From Klebsormidium nitens (Eukaryota > Streptophyta > Klebsormidiophyceae > Klebsormidiales > Klebsormidiaceae), in the NCBI GenBank assembly GCA_000708835.1, contig DF236954.1, positions 62,001 to 126,000 on the forward strand: DNA of 64,000 nucleotides. Direction: 5' to 3'. Both the position numbers and the translations under genes were made by a program. The notes under the pieces are model-generated. The model was not told the origin of the DNA, made no database searches, and saw only the letters and a program-made list of their open reading frames with translations. Below are positions 1-13,372 of the stretch, piece after piece (position 1 is the stretch's first letter; the number at the start of each line of letters is the position of its first letter).

Positions 1-467
1 GGAAGAACGATTGCGGATATCCTCCAAACTTCCATTACGCTCGTCCTTCCTCAGCAAGATCTGCAGCTCCATTGTAGCGGTAGTAAGCGGGATCCAAAAG
101 TTTCTGAAAAACAGTCGAGCAATCATTAGCCCGACACCTGGTGCCCTCGATATCGGCCCCAATCCTCACCGGTCAAGATGTGGCAACGATCCACCTTGAT
201 ACGAGGGACACTTTGGGTCACGATCGAGTCAGAGGATAACCTGGCGAGCATGAGACATTCGGCAAGCCTTAAGAAATCAATGATTTGAAAAAGACAAAAG
301 TACGCCAAGATTTTCCTAACGAACCCAAAAAAAACCTGACCCAGAAACTTACCTGCTCCGCACCCCTACCCACCCTACCCGCCAAACTAAACCGACCCGT
401 TTCAGTGTTGTTACCTTATTATGATCTCGGCTTATTCTCATCTCTCTTGAGTTCGATCAAAAATCAC
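1..467. other. Left edge, probable VPS41 intron, no coding seen
   Basis: This stretch lies 3' of the last recognisable VPS41 exon on the minus strand. I searched both strands for the next VPS41 block (the acidic 'DDELWEELI'-type segment that follows in plant and animal homologues) and did not find it. It is probably intron, with the C-terminal exons lying left of the window. Open frames here are short and unlike any family I know. Confidence 0.5.
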
Positions 468-3400
468 CTGCTCCATGTCGTGCAGCTCTTCGATGATGAG
501 CCCCAGAGCCTCTCGCGCGTTGCCCATCCGCCCCAGGATGAACACCACCTCGCGCGTCAGGCCGCGCGCCTTGCACGTCTCGTACGCCTTTTCCAGCGGG
601 TAGAAGCTGCTGCTTCGCAGAAACGGCAGCAGGAAGCGAGGCTCGTAGTCCGCGTACAGCTCGACCTGGGCAGTAATAACGTGCAGGCTTTCATGCGACA
701 GTACATTTTCAGATTCTATGATCTAGAGCCGTGAAAGTTTTGAATCGAAGGTGGAGTAACAATGGCTAGCAGAAGCGGTCCCTAATCCTTCCCGGTTCGT
801 GGCGTGGCCGGATGCTTTCCCAGGACACCGAAAAGTAACTTTGGGACTCGTTCTTTTTGTTGTGACCCAAAAACTTCAACGCAAAGTCGGGAGCAAACGT
901 TCTGAATCTTGTTCAACCTTGGACCTTGGGCAAACGCTGAACCACGGTTGATTAGCAGTTTACCGGTCATACGTCAGCAGGTTTAACACCATTGGGTCGC
1001 GAATAATCGAACTCGCTTCGAGCCCTCTTGAGTGAGAGTTCGGGAGAGGCATCGTGACTCTTGACACTGAAGAGAAGAGCGGCGAAAAGTGTTCGGATCT
1101 CAGAATCCGTATCCTTGAACACACAATTCGAATGCTTGTTCCAGTTCGGAGTGTCGAGAATCAAGCATACTGCCAGCTACAAATATGGAGAGCACCGCCG
1201 AGAAAACACAAGTTGGGCGTCACATGGATGCGCCATCAAGACCTCGGGCCCTACCTGCATCCCGTGGTACTCTTTCCCCGCCGTCATGTCCACTTCAAAC
1301 AACCCGTGCAGATACAAATGCAGCAGCTTTCGCAGGTCCCGCCTGGACCTTCCGCCCTTGGGACCCGCTTGGCTTCCCCCGGGGCTGCTTTCGCCAGAGG
1401 GGGCGGCTAGACCCGCCCGCTTTTGGCGGCGCATTTCGTGCTGGATCTGGGAGACGACGTCCGAGGGGGGGATGTCCGCGCGATGTTGAACTAGCATGGT
1501 GACCGCGCGGGGGGCGTCGAGCTTCAGCAGCGGGAGGGCCTGTAGAGGGAAAGTGAAAAGATAAGAACGACGCCGTTTGCGGTAGGTCACGTGGGGAAAG
1601 GTTGGTAAAAATCTGCTCGTAGAATCCCGTTCGCGCCAAAAGAATGAGTAGGAAACGAAGGGAAACCCGGTGGATGGACACTACAAGCGGTCGGCTGATT
1701 TTTTGGTCAGACGTATGGCCAGCATGAAGTGTTGGAGAACCACAGATTACACGAAGGGGTTGCAGGACCTCTTCATACTGCAGTGCTGCCCCTGCCTTTC
1801 TTCCGGCAGGCTGCTTAACACATGTGTACGTCTTAGATACACAATTCGTGACCCTGAGGCGGTAATGCTCGAGTGTAGAGTGAAGAAGAAAGAGCGTTGT
1901 GGCAAGGCCGCGACGGCAAGCGTACTTTGGATTTGAAGACTGACTCAGAAACTTTTCTGGAGCGGAGTAGTCAAGCAGAGCAAGGAGAAACAAGTCCAGC
2001 GAGCCGACCTTGTCACGGCATGCAGCTTGCAGCTTGTGCCGCTCGATGAAGTCAAAGACGTCGGTGCGGCGCAGCTGGAGGTATAAACCCAGCGCCTCTT
2101 CCCACTGGTGGTTGTGCAAGTACAGCTCCGCTAGCGCCTGCCAGCAAGATAGCAGAAGCGTCAACACCGGGTTCTGATCGTGTGGCTGACAAGGGAACGT
2201 TCATTGTTCCTCAATTTCAAGCACGAGGTCGCGAACAACCTTCTTCGGAGAATCGGGAGGAAGAAAAGTCGGGAGAAGCCGGGACCGCCTCCTCGCTCCT
2301 GAATGTCGTACAGTGAACCCAACCCCAATGGGCCAAAAGAGTCTAAAACCAAAACTGAGCATGAAAGGAGGCGCTACAGCCGTGTGAACACCCTCTGACC
2401 GCTCCGACAACCGGACTCCGCTGCTTTACACTCACCGCTTGCAGCGCGGCGGAGTGCGGAAAGGCGACCAGCCGCTGCTGGACCGCTGCAATCATGGTGG
2501 TGACGGTGTACAGGGATGGGGGCCACGTGCGCACCAGGTCGAGGAAGCGCTCGTGCTCGGAGGGGGCGGCCAGGAAGGCGTTCAGGACCACCTGCGAAGG
2601 GTGCAACGTGACAGCTGAAGAGTCGCCTTGCGCACAATGACGGCGCGTCTTCAAGGTTGACATCAATGAAAGGTTCCGGCCGCTGGGGGCTTGCGCGGTG
2701 ATCTCGGAACAAGCATTGGACTGTCCATGAAAGCTTTTTGCTGTCTTTTTGGGTCTACGGTACGAAGACGGTATTCATGTAAGCGGTTGAGAACCACGCG
2801 AATGCATTAGGTGCGAGCAACTTTCGTGGTGCACGTTAGACCAGCAAGCATTCTTTCTTCAAATCAGATCATGCTTGGCATGGCTTCCACTCCTTGCTCG
2901 TTTATCGACCGTCTTCGAACCGATTGCCTTTCTACTTGTTTCGCACAATGGCTCGCCTATGCTTCTGGTTTGCAGGTGCCTCGCAAACTTCCGCAAGTTT
3001 GCCCGCCCCTTCCCCTCACCTCGTAGACCGTTTCCCGCAGCTGCGGGTTGGCGGTGGGGATGTAGGGCGCAAGAGCAGGCAGCTGGCGCAGGCTGGCGAA
3101 GTGGAATACCCAGCGCTCCCATGCGGCCGCGTTGCCCTTGAGCAGCTTGGGGCACAGCTGGGCCGCCTTGCCGTACTGGCGCTCCAATACCAAGTGGTCC
3201 AGGTAGCGCGCACCCACCTGAGGTTTTTTGAGGCCTGTGTAAGCTTTTGGGAACTGTGAGCTTTGCGTGATGATTTGACGCAGCTGTAGATGCGGAGGGC
3301 TTTCTCTCATCCTCAAGACACCTTGCGCAACTATTCAAAAAGCCGGTGTCCGTAGGTGGATCTCCGTTTCTTCAACATTTTGCAGACCTTGTCAGATGCT

Positions 3401-6400
3401 TCTTCCAGGTTTGCCAACCTTCCCACTCCTCTTCCAAGCGGGAAACAACGAGGCCACTGCAAAAGTGGCACTCAAAGGGTTCCAGCGACAGGGGCCTCCC
3501 ACGCACCTCTTCCAGGACCTCTTGCCGGGCCCCTCCCTTTTCGACGGCCTCGAGCGCCTTCTCGTGCCGCCCGTGCTGCACCAGCCATGCCACGTGGTCG
3601 TCCGCATCCCGGGGCTTCGCTTGGACAACATCCTGCACGGAGTTTCACGCTGTGATAATTACATCTAGCACCCTTCCGCTCTGGCTTGAGCAGAATGTGT
3701 GTACTGCTTAAGCTCGATGTAGGACGCAGTCAAATCTGCTATGGCTCGGAGTAGAAAGTATCACAATGATTTAGCTTGACGAAGGCCTAACATATTCCCA
3801 GGTGGACGATCAGCAATCACATGATTGCTTTCCTGAAAGCTTTTGCGATCCCGGGACTCTTTTGCGACCTTACAGAAGTAATTACAACGACAACTGCAAA
3901 TCTGTTCATCCACTCGGTAAGAATCCTCACACATTGATTAGCGGCAACTAGACCCAACCAAGATGTCGAGATGGAGGACTTGAAGTACTTGGCATCTCGA
4001 ACGGCCACGCTCAATTACACCGGAGCCAGATGGCTCAAAAAGCAAATACTGAAAGCACCCAGTCGCAGTGGCGACTGTTACAGTCGCGAACGCTTTCGTC
4101 CTTTTCGGATCAGAAGGCACAGCGGTCCCCTTTTCTGATTCTTGGACTCTCAGGCAGTCAGCGAAACCATACCTTTTTAGGGTTTTAGGGACCCGAAAGA
4201 AAAGAACGAGAACATGGAGCTGACAGTAAACGCGTGACAGGCGGGAATCGGTGTGAAGAGCAGCTGACCTTTGGCGAGACGATGTAGTAGAGCGGCTCGT
4301 CACCTGCGGACCACTGCCCGCCCTTTTCGCTGCTGCCCATGAACGGCGCATGTATGAGACGGTAGTCCTTCGCTTGGTACTGCTGGAATCCGTTCACACT
4401 GAGGGCGTCCGAGGTCAGCTCCTCGTTTTCGCGGGTGAGAATGCGCACCTCGGGCCGCTGCCCGGAGGCGTGGGGGGGGGCTGACGTGGCAGTGCCCTCG
4501 GGTTGGTCGTGGATGTAGGCCAAGACGACCAAATCCTTCCCTGCCAGATTGGAGAGAGGTTCGATAATTACGTCGATCGAAAGATGTCAAATACTTGAAT
4601 GTCTCTCAGGGAGCGGAAAATCAAGTCTGAAGTTTACCTCGTTTACAGTCTTCTGGAACTCGGCGGAGTCAGTCCAATCAAGGCTTTCGTTTGCAGCCGC
4701 TACAGCACAGGAGTCCTGAGCTGTGTTTCTCCTAGCTTGCCAACCTTCGAAAGGGACAATTACCACGCGGCTTTCACAGTAACTCCTGCAACATTTCAGG
4801 TTGGATGGAGAATCCGATACAGACGTGGACTACTTGAGACATACGACAGCGTATAGCAGACCAAAAAGCTGCTCCATTCGTAGAACCGGCCTCACCATAG
4901 GGCGCGATGCCCGAGATCAGGTAGTCCGCCTGTATCGACGCCAGGATCTCCACGTACTTCGCCGGTCCCGGCAGCCCTAGCCCCACTGTCTTCGCGGCCC
5001 CGAGAAAATCCATCGCGTTCAGTCCCGCCATAAGAGTCGAGGCAGCCGCGGCCGGCGCAAGGACGCTGCCGTTACTCGGGGGTTTGGGGGTTTCGGGAGG
5101 GTTTGGGGATTTGGTGCGGATGGCCGCGAGTTTGATGGTGCTAGCCCACCCGATGACGAGCAATGCGTCGTCCTGCCAGACGAGGTGGGGCCGTAGAAGA
5201 CCCGCGCTGATGCTGCAAGGATGCAAAGGGAGGGGTGTTCGGATCAACGCAGATTACAGGGAGCGAAGCTCGTTTCATTCGCTAGATTGTGACTAAGAGC
5301 ACGAGGAGATGCCGCAACGCCCCGAGTGTGTAGAAAGCTCGATACTACCTGCCTCGGTTGTGAAAAGAGAAGGGCTGACAACGGAAAATTGACGGCTGAC
5401 TTTACTCAGTAGGGGAGAAATGCGCCGTAACGAAGGCTTAGTCAGGGTCTGCTGACATGGACAGCTGAAGTGAACTTGCAGGATGCGAGCAGAGGCTGTC
5501 GACTCAACAGGACAGAAATTTCTTGATTTTCCGAGGAGCTAAGACTGAGAACGAAGGTTTGCCAATCGCGGCCTTTGTTTCCAGGCGACAGGGACACAAG
5601 CGTCCCTCGCCTGCTCGAAGGCGTCTGCTTCCGTTTCTGGAACATAGAATTGAATCATTCTCGATCTCACAACGAAGGTTTGGTTACTGACGAATGGGTA
5701 GAAAAGACAAGCGTCTTATCAATAAAGTGGGATATCTCCAAACAAAAACAGGGCTACCGCCCCCTCGCTTGACTCACCCGCCCCTCGGCATGTCGATGTA
5801 GCTGATCCTTTGCCCCGTCGCCATATCGTACAGTTTCACCCCCAGATCATTTGCCCAAGCGACCAAACTGGTGCGCCACCGGACCGCATGTATGGGGCCC
5901 TCTCCAGAGTGGAGGGCGGTGTCTTTGGGCCCCAGCCAGCCCTTGGTGTGGAGGACGAGCGTCCCAGCAAGGCCTCCCGCAACGAACTGGCGGTCCTTCT
6001 TGGTGGAGTACTCGGGGTCGATTGCCACCGTCTGCAGGTTGAGTTAACGGGATTAACTAGATGTATGTTCTTCGAGAGGGCAGTGTGGGGCGTGCTCCTC
6101 TGCGGTGTCTTCTGGTACCCGATAGAAACGGTTGCTTCGAGAACAGATTTCAGAACTAGACTGATGCTCAAAACGAACCAAACACGTCCTTCATTGGGGT
6201 CGCAAAGGAGGGAACAGTGCCGACGAGCAGAGGCCATCGTAACAACGGGTTCATTCCTAAAAGTCTGTGGCTTCTAGTGAAATTGTCTTCAAAAAGGATT
6301 GCACCCCGCAAATTGTCCAACCATCATCAATGTGATGATTCCACCTTCTCAGCCTGATGTATCCAGCAGCTGCGGACTGCCTCTCGGCCGGCAGCTCTGT

Positions 6401-8162
6401 CTTTGTACACGAATCGCCAAACAGCCCCTCTCAGTGTTCCGAGTGTCCGTTTCCGATTGCAGTACCATCCAAAAAGCCCACAGAAGTTTCATCAAGTGTA
6501 TGCCACATCCGCACCTTGATTGGTCGGTAGTAGTTGTGGCGCTCCCGCTCCTCTGAATAAAGGCCGTTGACAACCACTGTCCCATCGTCAGAGCAGCTGG
6601 CAACGTACTCCCCCGCCAGGTCGAAGGACACGTCATTCACTGCGGCCGTGTGTGAGGGGAAGCATTTCACCTGCATCGAAACGCTTTTTGTAGCACCATC
6701 CCACGGTGATTGGCAGCAACGAAGCAGGGGATAAGCATAAAACCCCAACCTGAAGGTACTTGCAGAGCGGCCGCTCGTAAACTGAAACATGCAAGGTTTC
6801 CAACTTGCACACTTTGCATGTACCTTTGGGGAGCGCAGCAATTCAAGCAGAAGGTGGAGTGTTCAAGGCAGGATGGCCGGGGCAAGCCTGGGGCTGGCAG
6901 CCCTGCCAACACGGCATTCGACTAGCCAATACAGCTGTTGCGCAATCCCCATGTCCAAAGTTGTGCAGCCTGGCTTTGTTCAGCAGCCAGATGAGAGGGC
7001 AGAACTCCACCGTAGACATTCGAGTTCTGGAAGTGAACGGACCTCGTGTCCACTGAAGTCAAGGATGTGCACCCCGCCGTTCTGCGTCCCGAGCGCCAGC
7101 ATCTTCTCAGCCACCCCCAGGCAGGTGGCCGCATTCTCCTTGGCAAGGATCTCAGGCAGGCTTCCCCACAGCCGCTGATACTTCAGCTTTGGCTCCTCCT
7201 CTTCTTCCTCCTCCTGGGGGCAGACAGGTCAAAGATGAGTCTGCCTCCAATTGTTGAAGCACCCTCCAACGGAGCTAAAGCTACACGTATCCCAGTACTC
7301 ACTGAAAGTCTGGTGTTGAACCACAAAGCATGCATGAAGTTGCTGTTCTAAAATCATGAAAACTTTCCAATAGCCAAACAGATTCAGCATCGGAGGCGCC
7401 AGTGAGCAAAAACCTACGGTATGCGTTACAAGTAGGAGCATGCTCAGTGAAAGTGATGTGGATGAACCTTTTGATCGTTGATCATGTAGGAAAAGGTCGC
7501 ACATCAGGTCCCCACGAAACGCTCAATTGAGAACATGTTTTGGCAGGCCAGGTCCATGGCTAGGAAACTGTTTTCAAGCTTGAAAAATTCCTACCATATC
7601 CCTTGCATTACAGCATTCGTTGGTCAATCCTTAATGTGTAACAAGCCCGGAAAAGTGGGCACGGTTGCCCTTGTACAACCGGTACAAACAGCTTTTTAAC
7701 ATACATCATGTCCTTCTCTCACAAACCGATCCTTGATACAACTCACACAATCTGCATCTTTACTGATATCTTTGCTGAGATTCACCAGGCATACATGCAC
7801 TGTGATGAAGACCAACCAATGCTAAGACACATCCGCAATGCTTCAATGCAGAATTCGTGAGCCCTGGCACATTCACACTGATACCCGACAACTGGCGCGA
7901 CGAGCAGGGTCTTTGATTTGTCTCCCCATTAAGTGTATTTCCGAAAGGTCAGTCAGAATGAAACCGCTCAGCAAAAAGGGAGACAAAGCTCGCTTGTAGT
8001 GAGCTTGCTCGGACTGCTCACCTCTTCTTCCTCTGCATCATCCCGCCCTCGTTCACCCTTCCCAACCTCTGCTTCATCATCCCCCTCATCACCCCCGCTC
8101 TCGTCTGCTGAGCTCATGTAATGACGTTGTGCCTTCACGCTTTCATCACTATTCTTATCCAT
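468..8162 (-). CDS. VPS41: VPS41, HOPS complex subunit (C-terminus off window)
   Basis: VPS41 is a subunit of the HOPS tethering complex, which mediates fusion at the vacuole and late endosome. Twelve exons join in phase (minus strand): 8162-8022, 7213-7043, 6670-6515, 6031-5778, 5212-4896, 4540-4269, 3632-3507, 3217-3020, 2591-2436, 2137-2009, 1539-1255, 665-468, giving about 801 residues. The order of domains is a Glu/Asp-rich N-terminus, the conserved 'EPKLKYQRLWGSLPEIL' start of the WD40 propeller, propeller blades including 'HSGEGPIHAVRWR' and 'LVAWANDLGVK', then 'DEPLYYIVSPKDVVQAKPRD', then the alpha-solenoid/CHCR region ('ALAELYLHN', 'DVFDFIERHKL', 'LEKAYETC', 'LGRMGNAREALG'). The remaining solenoid and any RING-like C-terminus lie left of base 1. 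The start is the ATG at 8162. It is head to head with the RAF2-like gene, 556 bp away. Family assignment is firm; single splice sites could move by a few bases. Confidence 0.95.
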
Positions 8163-8718
8163 GTTGCTTCCGCTTTCATACGAAGAGCGCAGCTTTCAGA
8201 AGAATTTGGGTCCAGCCCGCTACTAAACGATCAATTCAACGTGCGAGCACGGCTCCATTCGGTTTCCAAGTAATCGCAGCGAGGGAAAGGTGTCCCAGCT
8301 AATCAGGCACAATTTGATAAGGGATTGATAAGCAGTCACTGTTCAGAGGTCCTTCACGTAAGTTGGCGCCTTGCAGGGAAGTTGGAACAACCAAGCAAGG
8401 AACTGGCTTGTCAAGGCTAGACACACAAGTCTCATGCAAGACTTTCTCGTTCGGCCTGCGTTACACACCATTATCTAGCAGTCATATTGTCAGCGTGCCT
8501 CGCAAAGCAAAATTGGTTTGTAACGCTCATTGCTAGGGTTTGGACAGCTTCAGCTGAACACGTCAGAACACCGCATTTCTGCGGGACCACATTGTCATTG
8601 CAATCTGCATTGCAGAAGAAGTGCACCGCTTACTTGTGGACGGTGTGCCTTCTTTCGATCCTTTGATCTTCTAAGGGCTGTCTCTCATTATAGTACACTG
8701 CATTGCACCACTGGACAG
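8163..8718. promoter_or_regulatory. Divergent intergenic region VPS41/RAF2-like
   Basis: 556 bp separate two outward-facing start codons, so it must hold both promoters unless one lies further away. I see no strong TATA box at a convincing distance. The open frame that runs upstream of 8719 on the plus strand has no ATG and is treated as 5' leader. Confidence 0.4.
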
Positions 8719-11700
8719 ATGGCAGCGTCTCTTGCTCTCCGGAGGTCTTCCGCGAACTTACATTTTGAGCGGCAACCTCCACAAGCAAAGCACAGCACAG
8801 GAAATGTCCCGCAACTTCAGCAAAGCCTCTATGGTAAAAGGTTAGGTCAGCGGTCAGCGCAGAGGGTTAGAGTCTTGAGTGGGCACGGAGCTGAGAGAAG
8901 ACCTCATGGTACTGTGTGTATGTCACGAGAAGGTCAACCTTTGGTTGGGGAGGACTTCGGAGCCAGGGATCCCTTTGCAGGCGAAATAGCATCTGACTTT
9001 GGCAACAAGTAAGGAGCCTCTTCTTATCCTAGGTTTTGACCACTACTGGTAATGGTGCATCACATTCGGGTGTGCTTCTTGGTGCTTTCAGATTTTCTGC
9101 CTTGCCTCCTTCGATAGCTTCTGGCAGACGCAACACAGTGGATACTTGTTGAGGGGACTCCCAATAGACAGCTGAACCTTTAGGCAACCTCAGTAATTGT
9201 TACAGCATTGCCCTAGGTCAGTTGCTACCGGTTAGTTCCTTGGTGGAAAGGCTTCCAATATGCTGAGGAAGTGTCACTCTTGCTCGTCTTCAGGAGGTGT
9301 GCCTTGAGGTTTCCGTTAGCCTTTTGCCACGGCTCTCTTATGGTTTTGGTAAAGTGCATGATACTTTGTGCGCCTGTTATTTTTAGATGTTGCCAAGGAT
9401 CTGCGGAATGCCTTGAGAAAGATCAAGAGGTCTGCTGTTGCCAGTGCTTTGTGTGACACGATTTTGCCAGAGTTGCAACCATTTTGAGTGACGAGGTATG
9501 AGCATCTTGATCCACCTAAATCACAGGCCTCCTGTATCTTCATCTTGATCTGAGTCTGGGGGTAGAAATCCACCCGTGTTTTACGCATCTACGCATTTGA
9601 TTTCTAACCGTTGACCTCGTTAGATGTAAGAATTGTCAGTATCTTATGCTCCTGAATATGAAGTAAAGGTCGGCCTCTACATCCTGGACCATATCAACGG
9701 CCAGCCTTACCTTTAGCCCGACCCACGTGGACATCAACACCTGCTTTTGCAATGACTTGTGGAGAATAGAATTCATCTGGTACTGCATGGGAGTCACCAA
9801 AAGCAAGATGGGCTGAGGTTTAGTCACTCCAACTACGAATGGTGAACAGCAGATGCCAACCCCCCCATAGATGGCTCTCTTGACACCCTGCTCCCACGTA
9901 ACTCCTTGTCTATGGAGAAGCGAAGGTTTATGGTTCTTTCCTTCTTCATCATTTCTTGATGTTGCTCCTTAAGCTTATTGAAGTTTGAGCCAAGTTTTCC
10001 CAGGTTGCACATCTTTTTGAAACCACCTCTGCTACAAAGTCCTGCAACGTGCGGCCTTCAGGTCTGTCCCCTATTCGTTATTTGTGTGTTCAGATTATCT
10101 ACGTAGCGCCACTTTCCAATAGAGATGGTCGGCTGTGCAGGGTGTTGGGCAATGCGGACACAGAGCATAAGATCAAGGTCCCCATACTACGGGGCATCGT
10201 CGGACTGTCTGCCAGAAGTTGTCAGAAGCTTGGACCTGACACGAAGGCGCTGTCACCGGAAGAAGCAAACGACCTTCGAAAACAGGTGAGTGAATCGGAC
10301 CAAGCGCTCTTTATTTCCTGCGGTTAGGAGATGGGGCGCTTGCATCATGATCAAAATTGGTATATTGACAAGAGAAAAGGCTTTATTTGGTGCTGGCCTT
10401 TACCCCCGTGAACTTATCGTCGTTGATTTGGCTGTCTAAACTTCTATCTTTCGAGCTGATTGCACACCTCCGCTCAATCGGCGGTGGCAATGACCGGATA
10501 TGTGTGTCGATGCGCTCTAAGTGCGAGTAAGTTTGACATGGGCCCATGTTCGGATCCTTCTCTAGATAAAGATGCAGACGCTTGAGTAAACAGAAACCAA
10601 GAGCATCCTTGAGTGTACTGCAGAACGGACCTCATTTCTGCTCTTGGATAGAGTATAGGTCGATATGCTCGAAGTGGAACAACGGTGGGTTTGAGTACCG
10701 ACAAGCGACCCGAGGCAAATTCCGCAAAGCAACCTCTTTTTCTTTCTGCGCCGTTTGAATTCGAAGCTACTGGATTGGAAAACGTCGGACGATCTTCAGA
10801 TGAGTCACCTCAAAATTCGCGAGCAGATGCAGGAAGAGGCCTCTTTGTTATGCTAGCGTCTCTTCGTTTGTGAATACCGGAATCAGGTTCGAGAGAACTG
10901 TGACAGAAGGGATTCGCTGTGCAGAAGGGATCAGAAGCAAAGTTTGAGGTGAGGCCCTTCTAAACATCTTCACATCCTTCCCCGTACAGATACTGGGCTG
11001 GAAACTTCTAGAAGGGCCAAGCGGCGAGCTCCGGCTGCAGCGGGAGTGGACGCTGCGGAATTTCCCGTCGGGGCTCGAGCTGTTTCAGCGGATCTCAAAA
11101 GTTGCGGAGGAGCAGGGGCACCACCCGGACCTGCATCTAACCGGCTGGAACAAGGCCCGCGTAGAGCTGTACTCGCACGAACTAGGTGAGAGGGGGTTTT
11201 CGGAGGGAGTGGATTGGAGGGTTGTTTCTGGGTTGATGACCGGCGTGCTCGCTTCGGCGTTCCTTGGAAGGAAGTCGCGGTGAGGTTCCGTTTGATACAT
11301 CGATCGACAATCATCTGACCGTCAGTATCCAAGCGAGAAAAGGCAAGGAAAATTGGCGCGCATACTGCTGTAAGCGCACACACTGATTGTCTTGAAGGCC
11401 GTTCACAAGGGAACTTCTGGCCGGGTTGGGGTTGTACTCTAGTTGTTGTCGACAGGGGATTGATGCATATGGCAGGCCAGGGGATTGTTCTGAGGGTAAG
11501 GGACACAGGAAGTTCTGGCTGCTAATCGTGCTGATTACCAGACCGGAAAATGCAAAATCACCAAGCCAACTTTCATCCAGGATACGTATGCCATTTTGTC
11601 CGGCGTGTAAGTCGTGCTATCCTGCGTTGAGTTGTCGGCGATCTGATCTACGAAAGACCCATGGAAGCCGGCGTTTCAAAAATTGATCGATGTGTCACAT

Positions 11701-11952
11701 GTCACCATGCACTGTTGTAGAAACCTTCTCTTTGCAGAATCGAACGGTTTCTGACCACGAAGTACCATCCTGATTGTGGCGAAAGACGAAAAAACTTTTG
11801 TTCTGCCAGTGACCTATCCCGGCCGCTTTCTAACGGTTGCTCGACATGCCTTTGCAGGGGGCCTAAGTGAGAACGACTTCATACTGGCAGCTAAGGTTGA
11901 GGAGATCGACACGTCAGATCTCATCAAGAAAATAAAGAAGTTCTGGGCCTAA
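8719..11952 (+). CDS. RAF2-type pterin dehydratase-like protein, plastid
   Basis: Four exons join in phase: 8719-9008, 10141-10285, 10990-11185, 11858-11952 (stop TAA), giving 241 residues. The first ATG in frame is at 8719. It is followed by a Ser/Arg/Ala-rich stretch typical of a chloroplast transit peptide, then 'EDFGARDPFAGEIASDFGNK', which is diagnostic of the plant RAF2/PCD-DCoH-like plastid family. The C-terminal half is the pterin-4a-carbinolamine dehydratase fold ('GWKLLEG', 'LELFQRISKVAEEQGHHPDL', 'GGLSENDFILAAKVEEIDTSDL'). The conserved HHPD tract sits where the catalytic histidines lie in true dehydratases. In land plants RAF2 (At5g51110 family) is a Rubisco accumulation factor acting in the stroma. 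Whether this copy keeps dehydratase activity cannot be read from sequence. The first intron is long (1.1 kb) and holds nothing I recognise. Confidence 0.9.
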
Positions 11953-12689
11953 GGCCATCCGTCGTTGCATTGCCTGCAGTTGCTGACAGACCTTCGTTGG
12001 GTTAGTCGGAAGATAGAAGAACGGGGATCCGTCGAATGAAGTGTACCTTATTACAATAAACATCGTTGCGTCGAATTCTAAGGCTGAGTCAGCCCGCTGC
12101 AAGCTAGCCAAGCTTGCTGAATCGTAGATCCGGGAAGCCAACGGTCCTGATCAGAGTCCAGACAAATCTGCAAGTAAGACCTGTGGCTTGCGTTCAGGTC
12201 CGTCAGAACTCTTTCAGTGTTGGCCCACATAGCTCCTAACAACACGAAGTGTGGACGCTCTTCAGAGTCCATACTACAAGAGCAGACGGTTAGCAGAAGG
12301 TTTGATCGGTTATGGCACTGCGCACCCGGTACTTGCAAAAATAAACCTCAGGCCATATTGTTTGATTGAGATTCGGTAACATGTTAGCATCCGGAGTCTG
12401 GGCCTGAAATTTGAATGAGTCGATCTGCCCACCCGGTGATGGTCTCTATTCTTATAAGTGATGCCGCAGCCAGTGCCGCTTTAGGCTTCTCATGACATAC
12501 ATATAATTACGGTTAGGGTGCGTTCTTGCAAGCCAATAGCCTCCTCCGCCGACACAAGCGCGTCTCTGGATTTGCGAACCACAATGAACACCTTCTATAT
12601 AGAGGTACTGCACAAAAGTGGCAGACTGATCTCAATGTATGTCGAGTAGCAGACTAAACGGTGGCCCTGGCCGGCTTATGCCGCACTGC

Positions 12690-12780
12690 GACCCCGGCCG
12701 CCGCGTCTTAGGCCCGGGGCCGGGCGGCCCCGGGCCGGGCCCGGGCGCGGCCGCGCCGGGGCCGCAGGCGCTCACGGTAC
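12690..12780. repeat. GC-only low-complexity tract
   Basis: Nearly all bases are G or C, with overlapping GGCCC/GGGCC palindromes and NotI-like GCGGCCGC cores. The surrounding sequence has ordinary composition. It may be a CpG-rich promoter element or the end of a decayed mobile element. No target-site duplication or partner copy is visible. Confidence 0.55.
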
Positions 12781-13263
12781 CCACCTCGGCTCAGGTCCGG
12801 TACCGCACTGGTTGTTTTCCCTGGCACCCGATTGAAACCTGGTGTCAACACTTCCAAGTTCCAATTCAGCCTTCAGGCTACCATGACGTGCATAATGCAG
12901 AAATGGAAGGCGGGTGCCCGAATTGGCGCACGCCGCATACAGCACTGAGCAGGCGACTTGGGGTAGCTTTGCTCAAAGCAAGAGGAAGCACTTAGCATAC
13001 ACAATCATGACGATACATAGAGGAATTGCAGCAAGTGTGCAACTAGGTAAGACTTAGCTGAAATCTTCGTTGGAGCCTTCCAGAAATTTTGATCAAAAGA
13101 GCCTTGTTGACTTCACTTCCAGGGCGTACAATGGTAGTTCATTAAAGCAAGCTACGGACGCCGCAACAGGCCAGCACAGAAGGATGATGCCAGGTCCTTA
13201 ATGAAGTTTGAGAAAGTTCATTTGAGAAGCTCTATCACAAGTCATCATTAAAGGTAACACCTC

Positions 13264-13272
13264 ATAAATAGC
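13264..13272 (+). promoter_or_regulatory. TATA-like motif upstream of receptor kinase
   Basis: The sequence cataaatag lies about 100 bp upstream of the ATG at 13373, a plausible distance for a TATA box with a short leader. This is a motif match only. Confidence 0.3.
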
Positions 13273-13372
13273 ACGGCTCTTGGACCTTAGTGCCCGGCCC
13301 TCCAGGTGTCCATCACTGCCCTAATGGCTTGAGCTGGTCCCGCAGTGTTTCTAGCTCCCATCAGCAATCAGC

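Larger units (their letters stand above)
11953..13372. other. Intergenic region with an extreme GC tract
   Basis: No gene is supported here. A GC tract of about 90 bp (roughly 12690-12780) is almost purely G and C, and it drives a 118-residue open frame (12639-12995) that is Gly/Pro-rich and not gene-like. A weak TATA-like 'cataaatag' lies near 13264, about 110 bp before the kinase start codon. Confidence 0.5.

Noticed and set aside
8530-8718. An N-terminal extension of the RAF2-like protein upstream of 8719
   Set aside because: The upstream frame has no ATG. The ATG at 8719 gives a normal transit-peptide start.
9636-9827. Possible retroelement fragment in the RAF2-like first intron
   Set aside because: The short frame has no conserved reverse transcriptase, integrase or protease motif.
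12639-12995. A 118-codon plus-strand frame with a Gly/Pro-rich core
   Set aside because: It is produced by the GC-only tract and has no motif or splice partner.
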